Shown here one piece after another: positions 1 through 8,954 of a stretch of 29,068 nucleotides of DNA. This DNA comes from Zygnema cylindricum (taxonomy: Eukaryota > Streptophyta > Zygnematophyceae > Zygnematales > Zygnemataceae), in the NCBI GenBank assembly GCA_037447655.1, contig JBBHKE010002287.1, positions 64,001 to 93,068 on the forward strand, read 5' to 3'. Each line of letters opens with the position of its first letter. The stretch's first letter is position 1. The position numbers and the translations under genes were made by a program. The notes beneath the pieces were generated by a model. That model made no database searches. It had not been told where the DNA came from and worked only from the letters and a program-made list of their open reading frames with translations.

Positions 1-384
1 TGCTACCATCTCGTTATCTGGTCGGTACTCTAAACTCATTATTTTGTTTTTTACTTTCTCTCTAACAAAGCTGAGTCTAATGTCCATGTGTTTAGCTTTA
101 AATAGATGTTTAGGATTGGCAGAAATAGCGATTGCTGCCTGATTATCACAAAAAAAATTATGCACACCACTTTTAAGGTGACCGAGCTCACCTAGCAAAG
201 ATTTGACCCACATCAATTCTTTTACAGGAGAGCAAGATGCCATATACTCAGCCTCCATGGTGGACTGAGCAATAACCTTTTGCTGTTTGCTACTCCAACA
301 GCAAGCCATATCACTCACATATAATACTTATCCAAAAGTATATCTCCTCATTAGAGCATCACCATAACTGGCATCACTCCAAGT
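1..384 (-). pseudogene. Element A RNase H domain, 3' part of pol
   Basis: This is the RNase H that degrades the RNA strand of the RNA/DNA hybrid during reverse transcription. Read from 384 leftwards it gives WSDASYGD, then a CCWSSKQQKV block, MEAEYMAS, FFCDNQAAIA and KHMDIRLSFVREKV. These are the conserved copia RNase H blocks, and the acidic D, E and D residues are all present. A stop replaces a residue shortly after the first block. The frame is still open at base 1, so the usual final DMLTKAL-type segment and stop codon are not visible. It closely parallels the RNase H of the three F copies (11341-11802, 16621-17084, 21881-22411). Confidence 0.85.
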
Positions 385-1867
385 GGTGATGTCAGTATTC
401 TCCCCACCCAAAAGCAGTTATAGATCCCTAGTTCCTATCAAATATCTAAGAACTCTCTTAGCTTCCTCACAATCCCTCTTAGTGGGAGCATTTAGAATTC
501 TACTCAGCACTCCTACAGCTGCAGCTAAATCTGTCCGGGTACAATTCATAATATAGATTAGACTTCCCACTACTTGCCTGTAAGGAATAGTTTGCATAAA
601 CTTCTATTCTTCAGGAGATAATTCCTCGTCTAAAACTATGACTTCTTTTCCTCACTCCCCTCAATTCCCTTCTTTAAATCTATTGGAGTTGTACAACTAT
701 TAGCTTTATCCATCTGAAATTTTTCCAGCATGTTTACCTGTTGCTTCCTTTTGAGTCAATCTTATAATCTTTCTTTCTCGGTCTCTTTCTACTTCAATTC
801 CCAAAATATATTTTGTTTCCCCCATATCCTTCATTTCAAATCTCCCCTTAAGATCGGTTTTCAGTTTATTAATTTTTTCCATTGATTTATTTAAAACAAG
901 TAAATCATCAACGTAAATTGCAATAAATATAACACCTTCCTCATCTTCAAAAACATAGATTGAGTGATCTGAGCTGATCTGGATATATCCCAGAGAGGTA
1001 AGAAACTCATCAAGTTTCTTATTCCACTGTCGAGGCGCTTGTTTCAAACTGTAAGGGATTTAATCAGCCGGCATACCTTACTCTCCTCTCCTTCCTCCAC
1101 AAATCCTTCGGGTTGTTGCATGAAGATTTCCTCTTCCAATTCTCCATGCAAAAAGGTTGTCTTAATGTCCATCTGGTGCACCTCCATGTCTTCCGCTGCT
1201 GCCACACTGAGAAGTATGCGGACGGAGGGAAATCTGACAACCGATCAAAGGTTTCCTCGTAGTCAATTCCCTCCTTTTGTGTAAATCCCTTTGCCACTAA
1301 TCGGGCTATATAACGCTCAATTGTGTTATCTGGGTTCAATTTTATTTTGAAAACCCACTTATAACCGATTCGTTTTCAGTTAGGTGGAGAGTTCACTTGC
1401 TCCCAAGTATCGGCTGCCATAATTGAGGCCATCTCCTCATTGATGGCTGTCTTCCACCGGTTTCTTTCTGGACAAGTCACCCCCTCTCTATAAGTCTGAG
1501 GTTCATCTTGATGAGATAGTTTTGTTACCTTGTTATTAACCTGTTTAACGTGCAATCTTTTGCTACTTCTCCTTCCCCCCTCAAAATATGTGGCCGGAAT
1601 AGATGGTTCTCGTGGGTTCTTTCGAACAATCTCGGCTTCCCCTCGTCCCTTGATTCCAAATCAGTTTCCACCACGTCTTCTGCTTCGAGTAGAGTTGTCA
1701 CTGGAGTTTTCGGAGCCGAGTTCTTTTTCGGTCTGATTTGTTCCTGCAAGAATGTCATCTTCTCTAAAACCTGGATATTTAGGAAGTTCAAAGTCATTGG
1801 ATTTTTCTGACTCAAAAATGATTTTTACTGACTTTGTATACTAAAAGGGATCCACGGACTTTCCTTC
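385..1867 (-). pseudogene. Element A reverse transcriptase domain and upstream linker
   Basis: This is the copia reverse transcriptase, reading right to left. Up to about 1867 is a linker rich in charged residues, followed by EEMASIMAADTWEQV, then [21 protein letters not shown] and [18 protein letters not shown], the conserved N-terminal RT blocks. A frameshift follows near 1200-1240, where the first catalytic block should be. The frame recovers at about 1047 (KQAPRQWNKKLDEFLTSLGY), and the YVDD active site is intact at 904-915. Further stops lie around 600-680. The longest continuous piece is 706-1047. Decay has not removed the catalytic YVDD, but the chain cannot be made in one piece. Confidence 0.85.
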
Positions 1868-2712
1868 TGTTGTTGTGAGACAACTGCTGGCACTGAAGAT
1901 GAAGAAGATGCAGCAGTAGTCATCGTAGAACAAAACAAAAGAGGAAGCTTCCACAAATACGGATGACTGAACAGCAACTTTGACACACTATACCTTTCAG
2001 AAAAATGGGTTTTTTGTTCTGAAAATTTACCACAATGTAGATAACATACAAAGAAACACACACACACATCATTTCAATGAATTCCGCTAACAAATCTGTG
2101 AGATATGCAGAAATGAAATTACATAAAACTGAGTGTATAGTTTTCATATCATTTGTTCCTAATGAATCAAATTCACTAAGTCCTACTTCTATACACCGAA
2201 ACTACACTAAGCTGTACGGAGGCATTCCAGCCGTACATATAACATTCTAACACAACAAATAGTGTGAGTATACCTGTGTACTGAAGGTATGTCATAAACC
2301 ACATTCTCAACACTAAATAACTAATTCACTACAGACAAAATTCTATTCTACCAAATATTTACATCGAAGTTCAGACAACGTAAAGTGATAGTGATCTAGT
2401 CACGCCTCGTCATTATTTGTTGGTGGAGGCTGTCACCCGTCCGATTAGACGATTTGACACCGTAGAACTGACTTCACAAAGTCTCGTGGTCCTGCCGAAT
2501 TTCCGTACGTCCACGGAGGACATACTCACGCATTTCTCTCAAGTGACGACGCGTGTCCCAAGTGTGAATGAACCGTGAACTCCCAACTTCACTCTCACAC
2601 TAATTTCGGTAACCACTGAACCCAACTCAACCAAAAATAGCTTAAGTCCTGAATAGCTCTCTCTCCCTTACAGCTGAGGCATAGAGAGGACTAAAGCTTT
2701 CTAAAAACAACA
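1868..2712 (-). repeat. Solo LTR (LTR B) related to the F family, nested in element A
   Basis: The segment begins (minus strand) TGTTGTTTTTAGAAAGCTTT, nearly the same start as the F-family LTRs, and ends CAACAACA, giving TGTTG/CAACA inverted ends. No internal retrotransposon sequence follows. Flanking 5-mers are GAAAG before and GAAGG after, an imperfect target-site duplication with one mismatch. Element A's pol frame resumes on both sides, so this is an insertion. It is 845 bp against about 990 for F LTRs and is well diverged, but it keeps the GGGACACGCGTCGTCACTTG block (about 2540-2559) and a terminal ATG-led open frame from 1923. A CA dinucleotide run lies at about 2058-2069. Confidence 0.85.
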
Positions 2713-3575
2713 CTTTCTTCCATAACTACTAGATGCTTTACTAAGATTATATCTTCCCTTTTTAGATCATAAACTCTATATCCTTTAACATCCTCATCAT
2801 AACCTAATACGTATCCCTGTTTTCCTTTAGGATATAGCTTCCAATAAGACCGATTTGTATCTAGACTGAATACTTAACTGCCGAAAACCTTTAAGTGAGA
2901 TATGTCTGGTTTCCGACCTGTCCATCTCTCATAAGGTGTTTGATCTTTTATAGCTGAAGTAAGAACTCTATTTTTGAGGTAATTAGCACAGTTCATTGCT
3001 TCGGCCCAAAACCTTTTTCCTATCTTCTTGTCTGACAACATACTTCTAGCACTATCACTTAGTGTCCTATTTAATCTTTCAGCTACCCCATTCTGTTCTG
3101 GGTTTTCTGGAACTCTCTTTTGGTGTTGGACTCCATCTTCCCTCAGAAAATCCTCAAACGGGTTAGAAGTATACTCTCCACCATTGTCACCTTACTCTCA
3201 TTATTCGAGTTTCATGGAGTTTTTCGCTCCATGCTTTATATTGTCTAAAACAATCCTAAGCTTCTGACTTGTTTTTCAAAAAATACACCTTGGAATACCG
3301 AGACCAATCATCAGTGATAGTCATCATAAATCTCTTCCCCCCCCCGTAAAGGCACTTTAGCCGGTCCCCAAATATCTGTGTGTACTAAAATCTAGATTTT
3401 TTTCTCTTTTATAAGTGGTTGTTTTGGAAAAGGGTAATTTGTGTGCTTTACCTTGAGCACATCCACTACAATCACTTATATTATCACTCTCACTGAACAA
3501 AATCCCTTCCACCACTCCCATCTTTTTCATCTCTCTTAACTTATCTAGATTCACATGCCCAAGCCTCTTATGCCA
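2713..3575 (-). pseudogene. Element A integrase
   Basis: Copia integrase inserts the cDNA into the host chromosome. Reading leftwards from 3575: WHKRLGHVN (first two zinc ligands), then CSGCAQGKAHKLPF (Cys pair), then the first catalytic Asp in an H-T-D-I-W-G-P context near 3380. A run of nine C near 3340 marks a frameshift. It resumes with TITDDWSRYSKVYFLKNKSE and an in-frame stop. The second catalytic Asp (GDNGGEYTS) is at 3186-3188 and the Glu (NGVAERLNR) at 3078-3080. They are 36 codons apart, as expected for D-x35-E. It continues through FWAEAMNCANYLKNR and KPDISHLKVFG to the LTR B insertion. All catalytic residues can be found, but not in one frame. Confidence 0.85.
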
Positions 3576-4115
3576 CATCATAATATCATGAACACCAACA
3601 TAATAAATTTTCTTTGTTTCATTACTTAAAATCAGCCTAAAAATCCCTTGGCTACCTTTCTCAACAATGAAATAGACCTCTTCCTCAAAACTAGCACTAA
3701 ATACTCCTTCCCTAGTGCTACTTAAAAAACCCTTATCATCTAATATTGATGTAGAGATGAGGTTTTTGTTCAGCTCCGAAATAAACAATACATCGAAGAA
3801 TGTTATTATAGATGTCTTTTCTTCTACTAACACTTTTAGATCTATCGATCTTAGTAGAGTAGTAGTGACTATCCTCCCATCCCCGTACTTTATCTCTACG
3901 GTGGGAATCTTTCTTATTTTAGTGAACAGGTGCTTATCCTTACACATGTGCATAGAGGCACCTGAATCTACAATCCAGCCAGCTTCACCTTTCAATCCAC
4001 CGTAAGCACATTTCTGCCTTCTTGGAATTTCAAACTCGATTTTCGCCTCTAACTCCTCATCCAATAGGAGCTCATCGTCCTCATCTTTGGATTCCGCCTC
4101 ATGTACCTGTGTCAC
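3576..4115 (-). pseudogene. Element A aspartic protease region
   Basis: This is the retroviral-type aspartic protease that cuts the Gag-Pol polyprotein. Counted from the Met at 4115, residues 47-56 read WIVDSGASMH; the D-S-G catalytic triplet is intact at about 3960-3968. Downstream are YGDGR and VLFISELNKNLIS, the usual flap-side and LISV-type blocks of copia proteases. This is one open stretch of 252 residues that also enters the integrase zinc-binding region at residue 181. The Met at 4115 is just the first in this open piece, not a true start, because the natural protein is part of a Gag-Pol fusion. Confidence 0.85.
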
Positions 4116-5123
4116 AAGGGCCTTTTTCTTTCCTCTCGGGTTCCACCGGTCTGCCCCTCCTCTAACTGAAGCTCGGTTAGCTTAGTGAACTCTGCCATAT
4201 AGTGCCCGGTTTCATACAAAAATGACATAAACCTTTGGGAGCCCTTGGTCCTAACTCGTCGGTCTGATTTTTCTGCTCCCTCCCTCTATAGTTTCCAACC
4301 GGTTTCCAAGAATCCTTGTTCCTCCAATCGGTCTCAGCTGCCAAGGCTTGCCAACTCTTTCCTCCGCTTCGGATCTGAATCGTATTCTCCCGAACGAGAA
4401 TCATCCCTACCACTGAGTTCCATATCCACCTTGAGTCCGTCAAGTCCTGCACACGGCTGACTATGTTCTCGAACTCATCGGGTAACTTATCACTAAACAG
4501 TTTACCTTTTCTTTTTCACTAAAATATTTTACAGCACTCTCTCGCTCCATAAAATGTGTAGCAAGCTCATTGCAGAAATCCAACATCTTCCCCCTTTTGT
4601 ATACATACTCCTTAACTTTCTGATCAACCAACAGTTGTTGCTGAATCGTACCACTTCGGTACATCTCTATGAGAGCCATCCAAAGATCGGATGCCCTTTC
4701 TACCTGCAAATGAGGACATGCAAGCCCTTGAGTAAGATGGCCGAGGACGAAGTGTTTTGTCGCCATATTGTTGAAGTCCCAAGTATCACTATCATTCTCC
4801 TCGTTCCTCGGAATAGGTGACATGAATGCTGAACCTGTTGCTATTGGTGAGGTTGTCTCCTTCTCCGTTGCTTTGTCCACCACCTCTTCTTCTTTTGTCT
4901 CCTCCGTTGAAGATGGATTTGATTTCCTTGTGAATATGCTTCCTCCAAACCCTGGAGGGACTCCAAGACTTGATGGACGCCCAACTCGTCCACTCACTAT
5001 CCCCCAAAACCTTTTCTCGCATAGAGCTCCTATCATCATACTTTCCCAATATATGAAGCCAGTTTCATTAAAGATGAGTACCTCAGAGGTTGGGCCCATA
5101 ACCTGAAACTCTGAGACCTCCAT
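4116..5123 (-). pseudogene. Element A gag (capsid/nucleocapsid), broken
   Basis: Gag forms the virus-like particle. The frame opens at an ATG (5123-5121) that lies inside the LTR, crosses the primer site, where a second in-frame ATG sits at 5099-5097, and runs to 4461. The N-terminal block QVMGPTSEVLIFNETGFIYWESMM matches the layout of the F gags (IPIFSGE-YAYW). The central part LTQGLACPHLQVERASDLWMALIEMY followed by a QQQLLVDQKVKEY block is typical of copia gag (UBN2/Retrotran_gag families). A frameshift near 4455 moves it to 4452-4177, where GLCHFCMKPG followed by His (seen after a further frame change) is a zinc knuckle; the fourth Cys is not evident. Either ATG could be the start. Confidence 0.8.
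5088..5103 (-). other. Primer-binding site of element A (internal tRNA-iMet)
   Basis: Directly after the LTR end (TTTCA) the minus strand reads GGTTATGGGCCCAACC. This is complementary to the anticodon stem-loop of eukaryotic initiator tRNA-Met (GGCCCAUAACC), not to the tRNA 3' end. Such internal sites are used with half-tRNA primers in Drosophila copia. It contains an ATG in frame with gag. Confidence 0.8.
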
Positions 5124-5944
5124 AAGTTCTCAGAGTGGACAGCTTCGAAGAAGCCTCTTGAATAACCTTGACCCCTTTGTGTTTCAGCAAGAATAACTGC
5201 CACCTTGGCAAAAAAAAAACTCTGACCACGTTCACCTTGTTGAAAGCAAGACTCCCCTAAGTCGATAGCAAAAAGAATATGTGAATTTGCTGCCCTGAGC
5301 AATAAGTTATAGAGGGTCAAAGTTGACCTTTAGTACATAAGCTCTCTGGGAGAGAGAGTCCTATCTACCAATTTTTTCTAAGTCTTATCTCTCTCACAAT
5401 CTCTTTCTACTAATGTACAGACCAATCATATTACTCTTCCGTACACAAAAGTACATTTGCCGATGTACTTTCTCTACAAATACTGTACGACATGGCCTAA
5501 ATGTCGACACGTCGTATATCCCGATTCGCTCCCTTAATCCCTCGAGATGCCGCGATCTAATGTCTTTATGCCACGTGTCATCCAAGGTGGCAATTACCAC
5601 AAACCGTCGAAATCCTCTTCCACGATCTCGACATTCATTCCGGCCGTCCGATTAAATGCATATTTAATCGTAGCCGTAATAAATACCTGCGCGGTATTCG
5701 TTTCGCTATCGAAACAAATGCGCGGTACTTGTTCCTTGTCTATACCTTAATCCGTACTTTTACATAACTAGATCTATGCATCTCGTAAGCAGTTGCAGTT
5801 AAATGAATTATCCTACGTAATTATATTTAAATAATTATCAAACCCAATACCATGTATCATTAATCTTAGACTTAACGGTTAGGACTACCGGCTACCGGCT
5901 ATCTATTATTCTGTAGGTACCAGGATCAAATCTTGTGACTAACA
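5104..5944 (-). repeat. 5' LTR of element A (inner edge firm, outer edge tentative)
   Basis: The inner edge is fixed by the primer site: the LTR ends CAGAGTTTCA. The outer edge is my guess: the minus strand at 5944 reads TGTTAGTCACAAG, a plausible TG start giving an LTR of about 841 bp. The 3' LTR is outside the window, so this cannot be tested here. Within it are a perfect 6-bp-arm hairpin GTTTCG-CTAT-CGAAAC near 5700 and repeated GTAC motifs around 5410-5490. A GACACGTCG motif near 5505 resembles the GACACGCGTCG core of the F-family LTRs. Confidence 0.6.
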
Positions 5945-6180
5945 TCTATCCTTTTAGTAAATAAACTTATCGGTAAATAAATTAATCTATTTCCCATAAA
6001 TCTCTGGATAGCCTAGGCAGGCATGGCTCTAGCTTCCACTCCAACTTACCAGTGACTGCGACAATTGTGGGAGTTGGAGAGAGAAGTTAGAGATAGACTG
6101 CCTCGACTTCTTTTTGTATTTTAATTTAGACCTAGAAAATACTTAAAAATGAACCATCAATTTCTACAACTTCCGTACAT
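5945..6180. other. Unique spacer with an imperfect hairpin
   Basis: No coding frame is evident. Around 6013-6104 an AGGCAG...CTCCAAC arm is followed by a roughly complementary GTTGGAG...CTGCCT arm, forming a gapped inverted repeat of about 30 nt per arm. It could be a folded RNA or chance; I cannot assign a role. Confidence 0.35.
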
Positions 6181-6570
6181 AGTAGACCAAGGGGTGACAA
6201 TGCGGCGCTCGATGGGGCACAGAGGGAGGAGATGAACAATGGCGTAGAACCGGATCCCTTGGTTCACAAGGGTGAGAATCCAAGTAGAATAAAGGATACC
6301 CACAAAAAAAGAGTATGCGCAGCAGTGAGAGTATTGTACGTAATGCTCAATCACTTGGATAAACCGGTAGACGAGAAAGACGTGTTTACCATAACTCCCA
6401 AAACTCTCTTGAAACGCGTGTTCTTGTGGTTGGACAGGACCTACGCCCTACGGGTGGTCAAAGAAGATCTCGCTGCGATGGCCTATATCGCGCGGAAGTC
6501 CATGGGAGATGTTACGACTCATATGAAAGATTTGGACCGAGGATGCGGGGGAAGATTTGGAAAAAGTTGA
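6181..6570 (+). CDS. Unassigned open frame left of the retrotransposon array
   Basis: An open frame runs through here, with an ATG at 6232 and open codons upstream of it, ending in TGA at 6570. The 112-residue product has PKTLLKRVFLWLDRTYAL and VKEDLAAMAYIARKSMGD blocks, is charged and looks soluble, with no signal peptide or membrane segment. I recognise no family. The stop follows a GCGGGGG run, so a one-base error or mutation there could change the C-terminus. A shifted frame continues as KKLRTEAQNINNNKELMKS up to LTR1 at 6641. It is visibly more G+C rich than its surroundings. It may be a host gene fragment interrupted by the array, or an unrelated repeat. Confidence 0.35.
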   Translation, partial: SRPRGDNAALDGAQREEMNNGVEPDPLVHKGENPSRIKDTHKKRVCAAVRVLYVMLNHLDKPVDEKDVFTITPKTLLKRVFLWLDRTYALRVVKEDLAAMAYIARKSMGDVTTHMKDLDRGCGGRFGKS

Positions 6571-6640
6571 GGACCGAAGCTCAAAATATTAACAACAACA
6601 AAGAATTAATGAAGAGCATCGGATGTTCACAGCAGGTAAT

Positions 6641-7639
6641 TGTTGGTTTTGAAAAGCTCTCAGTCTCAACAAATTAGTACGACAGTGGAAATATAGATCT
6701 ATAGAGACACGCGTCGTCGTCTGAAACACAGTGCAGGTTTTGGATTGGTACCGACACTAGAATGTACGTGTCACACAAAGAGTGGAACAACGCATCTGCG
6801 ACGCAGATGAGATAAGCGCATCAACAGTAATCTTTGATACGATCTGTACGGACAACACAGCTGCGAGGCAACGAGACAAAACGCTTTTGGGGCTAATTTG
6901 GTATAGGAAAACGCAGCTGCGACGAAGCTACAGATATTTGAATATGATTAAAAATTGAACTGCGCAGCTACCGTTGATATCAATCAAGTCAACGGACGAG
7001 ATTCATAAGAGGATAAACAAGTGACTCGTTGACACGTGCTCTACAACAGCCGGAGGAAGGTTTCCAGACAAGTGTCACTAAGCAGGCGACAAGTATTTGA
7101 ACACATCACCTGTATACGATTCTCAGTAATATTGATTCTACAGTGATAAATTAGTTTTAGCGTGATTAGGAACACTTGACCGTAGTGGAATTTTAGTTCT
7201 TTGGACGTATCTCTTACGGATACTTGTATCAGCAGTACATCACTATGAAGTAGGAAAACTGAGTGTAGAGTATAAAACTTAGGATGTAGAACATTTTATG
7301 TATCCAGACTTCCAGACTGTGTAATTTGCAAACTGTTTTTGGGAAACTTGTGATTAGCATATCTTCGTGTATGTTAGATCAATTAGGCTGAAACTTTAGG
7401 AGTTGTCATTCTTCGTGTATGTTAGATCAATTAGGATGAAACTTTAGGAGTTGTCATTCTTTATGATATACTATAATATGGTATAGTTTGAAGCAGTTTG
7501 GACTTTTGTGTCGGATTTTGTGATCTGTAGAAAACAACTGTTTAGAAGGATTCTTGATAAGCTTCTGTAAGTGAATTATGTCTACTTCTACTACTACTGC
7601 TGCTGCTGCTCCACCTGCTATAGTGGTCGTAGAACAATA
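6641..7639 (+). repeat. LTR1 (5' LTR of F1)
   Basis: It starts TGTTGGTTTTGAAAAGCTCT and ends GAACAATA (CAACA in sister copies). It carries the conserved GACACGCGTCGTC block near 6708 and a 19-nt segment (6764-6782) that is missing in LTR2 and LTR3. It has three U3 repeat units instead of four (6784-6940) and a private 48-bp tandem duplication (7362-7457). An ATG at 7578 opens the gag frame inside the LTR; in this copy the last LTR codon has become TAG (7638-7640). It is the most divergent of the four. Confidence 0.9.
7362..7457 (+). repeat. 48-bp tandem duplication private to LTR1
   Basis: The two copies, 7362-7409 and 7410-7457, begin TCTTCGTGTATGTTAGATCA and differ at one base (ggctg/ggatg). 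LTR2, LTR3 and LTR4 have a single copy, so the duplication arose after LTR1 separated from them. Confidence 0.9.
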
Positions 7640-8600
7640 GGTTATGGGCGTGTCATGAAGAATTCCTTTCTTCTTCGGGGAAAAATACGCTTATTCGGCG
7701 AACATGGTGGAGACACATTTCGAAAATGTTAACCTTTTGGATATTTTGGATGGTTCACTGGAAGAATCAGATCCGTCTTGGTCAAAGAAATATTCGCAAG
7801 CTCGATCGCTTTTGAAATTCTGTATCTCAGAAGAATTGGCTATGTCACGGATAAAAATGAAAAAAACGATCAATATCTGGAAATCTCTCAAGGATGATTT
7901 TGAAAAGGCTAATGTTCAGGAACAACTAGAACTATTTTTGATTGGACCAATTTGGGACTACAAATACACGAGTGGCACTATGGCAAAATATTGTAACAAA
8001 TTTCGAATACTAATAGATTCTCATGCTTGTGCAGGTGGATCTTTTCCTTAGTTTCAGCAGGCTGCTTTGCTAATGAGAGGTTTTCCTACTACTATGAAAG
8101 CAACGTTTGATAAGCTAAAACAGAAAGATAAAGCCAGTAGGACACTACAGTTAGCTATTAATTTGATATTAGAAGAAGAAGTAGATTCTAAAATTCTTAA
8201 TGGTGAAAAAAAGGTGGAGGCATTTAGCACAAAATTTGAAAAAAAAGCTCAATTTAATCAACAAAGAAAATCAGGTTAATCAAAATCAGCATCAGTTTAG
8301 ACAGTTTAATCAAAGAGGAAATAGACAATCTTTCACTGTTTGTTTTTATTGTAATGAAAAAGGTCATGGATATAAATTTTGTCCTAAGCTTAAGAAAGCT
8401 AATGAAACAAGTCTGTACAGGCCTGGATGGCAAGAGAGCCAATTTCATCAAGACTTCACAGGATCTTCACAACGAGGAAATGCACTTTTCTTGGCGTCTT
8501 CATCTCCTCAGGATGAGTCTCTTTCACTCTATGACAAGGAGGATGATGATCTATTTGCTATGGCGGCAGCAATGGAGGGCATAAAAGACAATGGATGGAT
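7578..8600 (+). pseudogene. F1 gag
   Basis: Gag of unit F1. The frame starts at the LTR-internal ATG (7578), with a Ser/Thr/Ala/Pro-rich leader, and continues through the primer site. It is broken by TAG (7638), TGA (7656, CGA in origin) and TAG (8049, CAG in origin). Recognisable blocks are YAYSANMVETHFENVNLLDI, LAMSRIKMKKTINIWKSLKD and YTSGTMAKYCNKFRILIDSH, the UBN2-like capsid region. A frameshift near 8265 moves the frame to 8200-8658. There the zinc knuckle CFYCNEKGHGYKFC (CX2CX4HX4C, about 8341-8382) is complete. F1 is the only one of the three units with all four zinc ligands. Confidence 0.85.
7640..7649 (+). other. Primer-binding site of F1
   Basis: GGTTATGGGC directly follows the LTR end. 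It is complementary to the anticodon loop of initiator tRNA-Met, the same site as in element A. It contains an ATG (7644-7646) in frame with gag. Confidence 0.75.
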
Positions 8601-8954
8601 AATGGACACGGAGCGTCAGCCCACATGTGCTGGAACAAGGCGGTTTTCAAAAATCTGAAATCAACACCGGAGAAAAATATCTACAATACATCTAGAATGA
8701 CTATGCAAATACGGGCTGTAGGTGATGTCTCCTTCCTATTTAATGTAGAAGGCAAGGTAGTTGTGAGAACTCTTCATAATGTTCTAAATGTACCAGATTT
8801 TAAGAAAAAAATGTTTTCAACTTCTTTGGTAAAAAGTAAAGGGTTTGAGGTCAATCTGAAACATGGCAGGCAGGCTGTTAGCAAAAATAGAAAAATTGCA
8901 GTAACCGGAACTAGAGATGCCAACAAAATGAATCGAATGGATAAAAACCGATAA
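8590..8954 (+). pseudogene. F1 aspartic protease
   Basis: Protease domain of the Gag-Pol polyprotein. The active-site region reads DNGWIMDT and then loses frame: F2 and F3 have GACACGGGAGC, whereas F1 has GACACGGAGC (8606-8615). One G is missing exactly within the D-T-G-A catalytic motif. After the shift the frame gives SAHMCWNKAVFKNLKSTPEK, the VRTLHNVLNVPDFKKKMFST block and KGFEVNLKHGR, matching the protease C-terminal half. It ends at a stop near 8954. The lesion alone would inactivate the polyprotein. Confidence 0.85.

Larger units (their letters stand above)
1..5944 (-). mobile_element. Ty1/copia-type LTR retrotransposon A, degenerate, 3' end outside the window
   Basis: On the minus strand the sequence reads LTR, primer site, gag, protease, integrase, RT, RNase H. 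Integrase before RT is diagnostic of the Ty1/copia order. The element is dead: several frameshifts and stops interrupt pol, and an 845-bp solo LTR (1868-2712) splits the integrase/RT linker. The RNase H coding sequence is still open at base 1, so its end, the polypurine tract and the 3' LTR lie outside the window. The left LTR edge at 5944 is tentative. It is related to but clearly distinct from the plus-strand F family: same primer site and same protein motifs, but different LTR sequence. Confidence 0.9.

Noticed and set aside
1039-1284. Plus-strand open frames over element A (also 1530-1810, 3028-3267, 3715-4005, 4245-5106)
   Set aside because: They are antisense to clear copia gag-pol sequence, have no motifs of their own, and share the codon structure of the minus-strand genes.
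3332-3346. Programmed frameshift site at the C run in element A integrase
   Set aside because: Copia elements do not frameshift within integrase, and many other lesions are present; ordinary slippage decay is enough.
7691-7891. Minus-strand frames repeated in each gag (7691, 12978, 18262) with similar products
   Set aside because: They recur only because gag recurs; they are shadows of the gag frame and lie opposite its conserved blocks.
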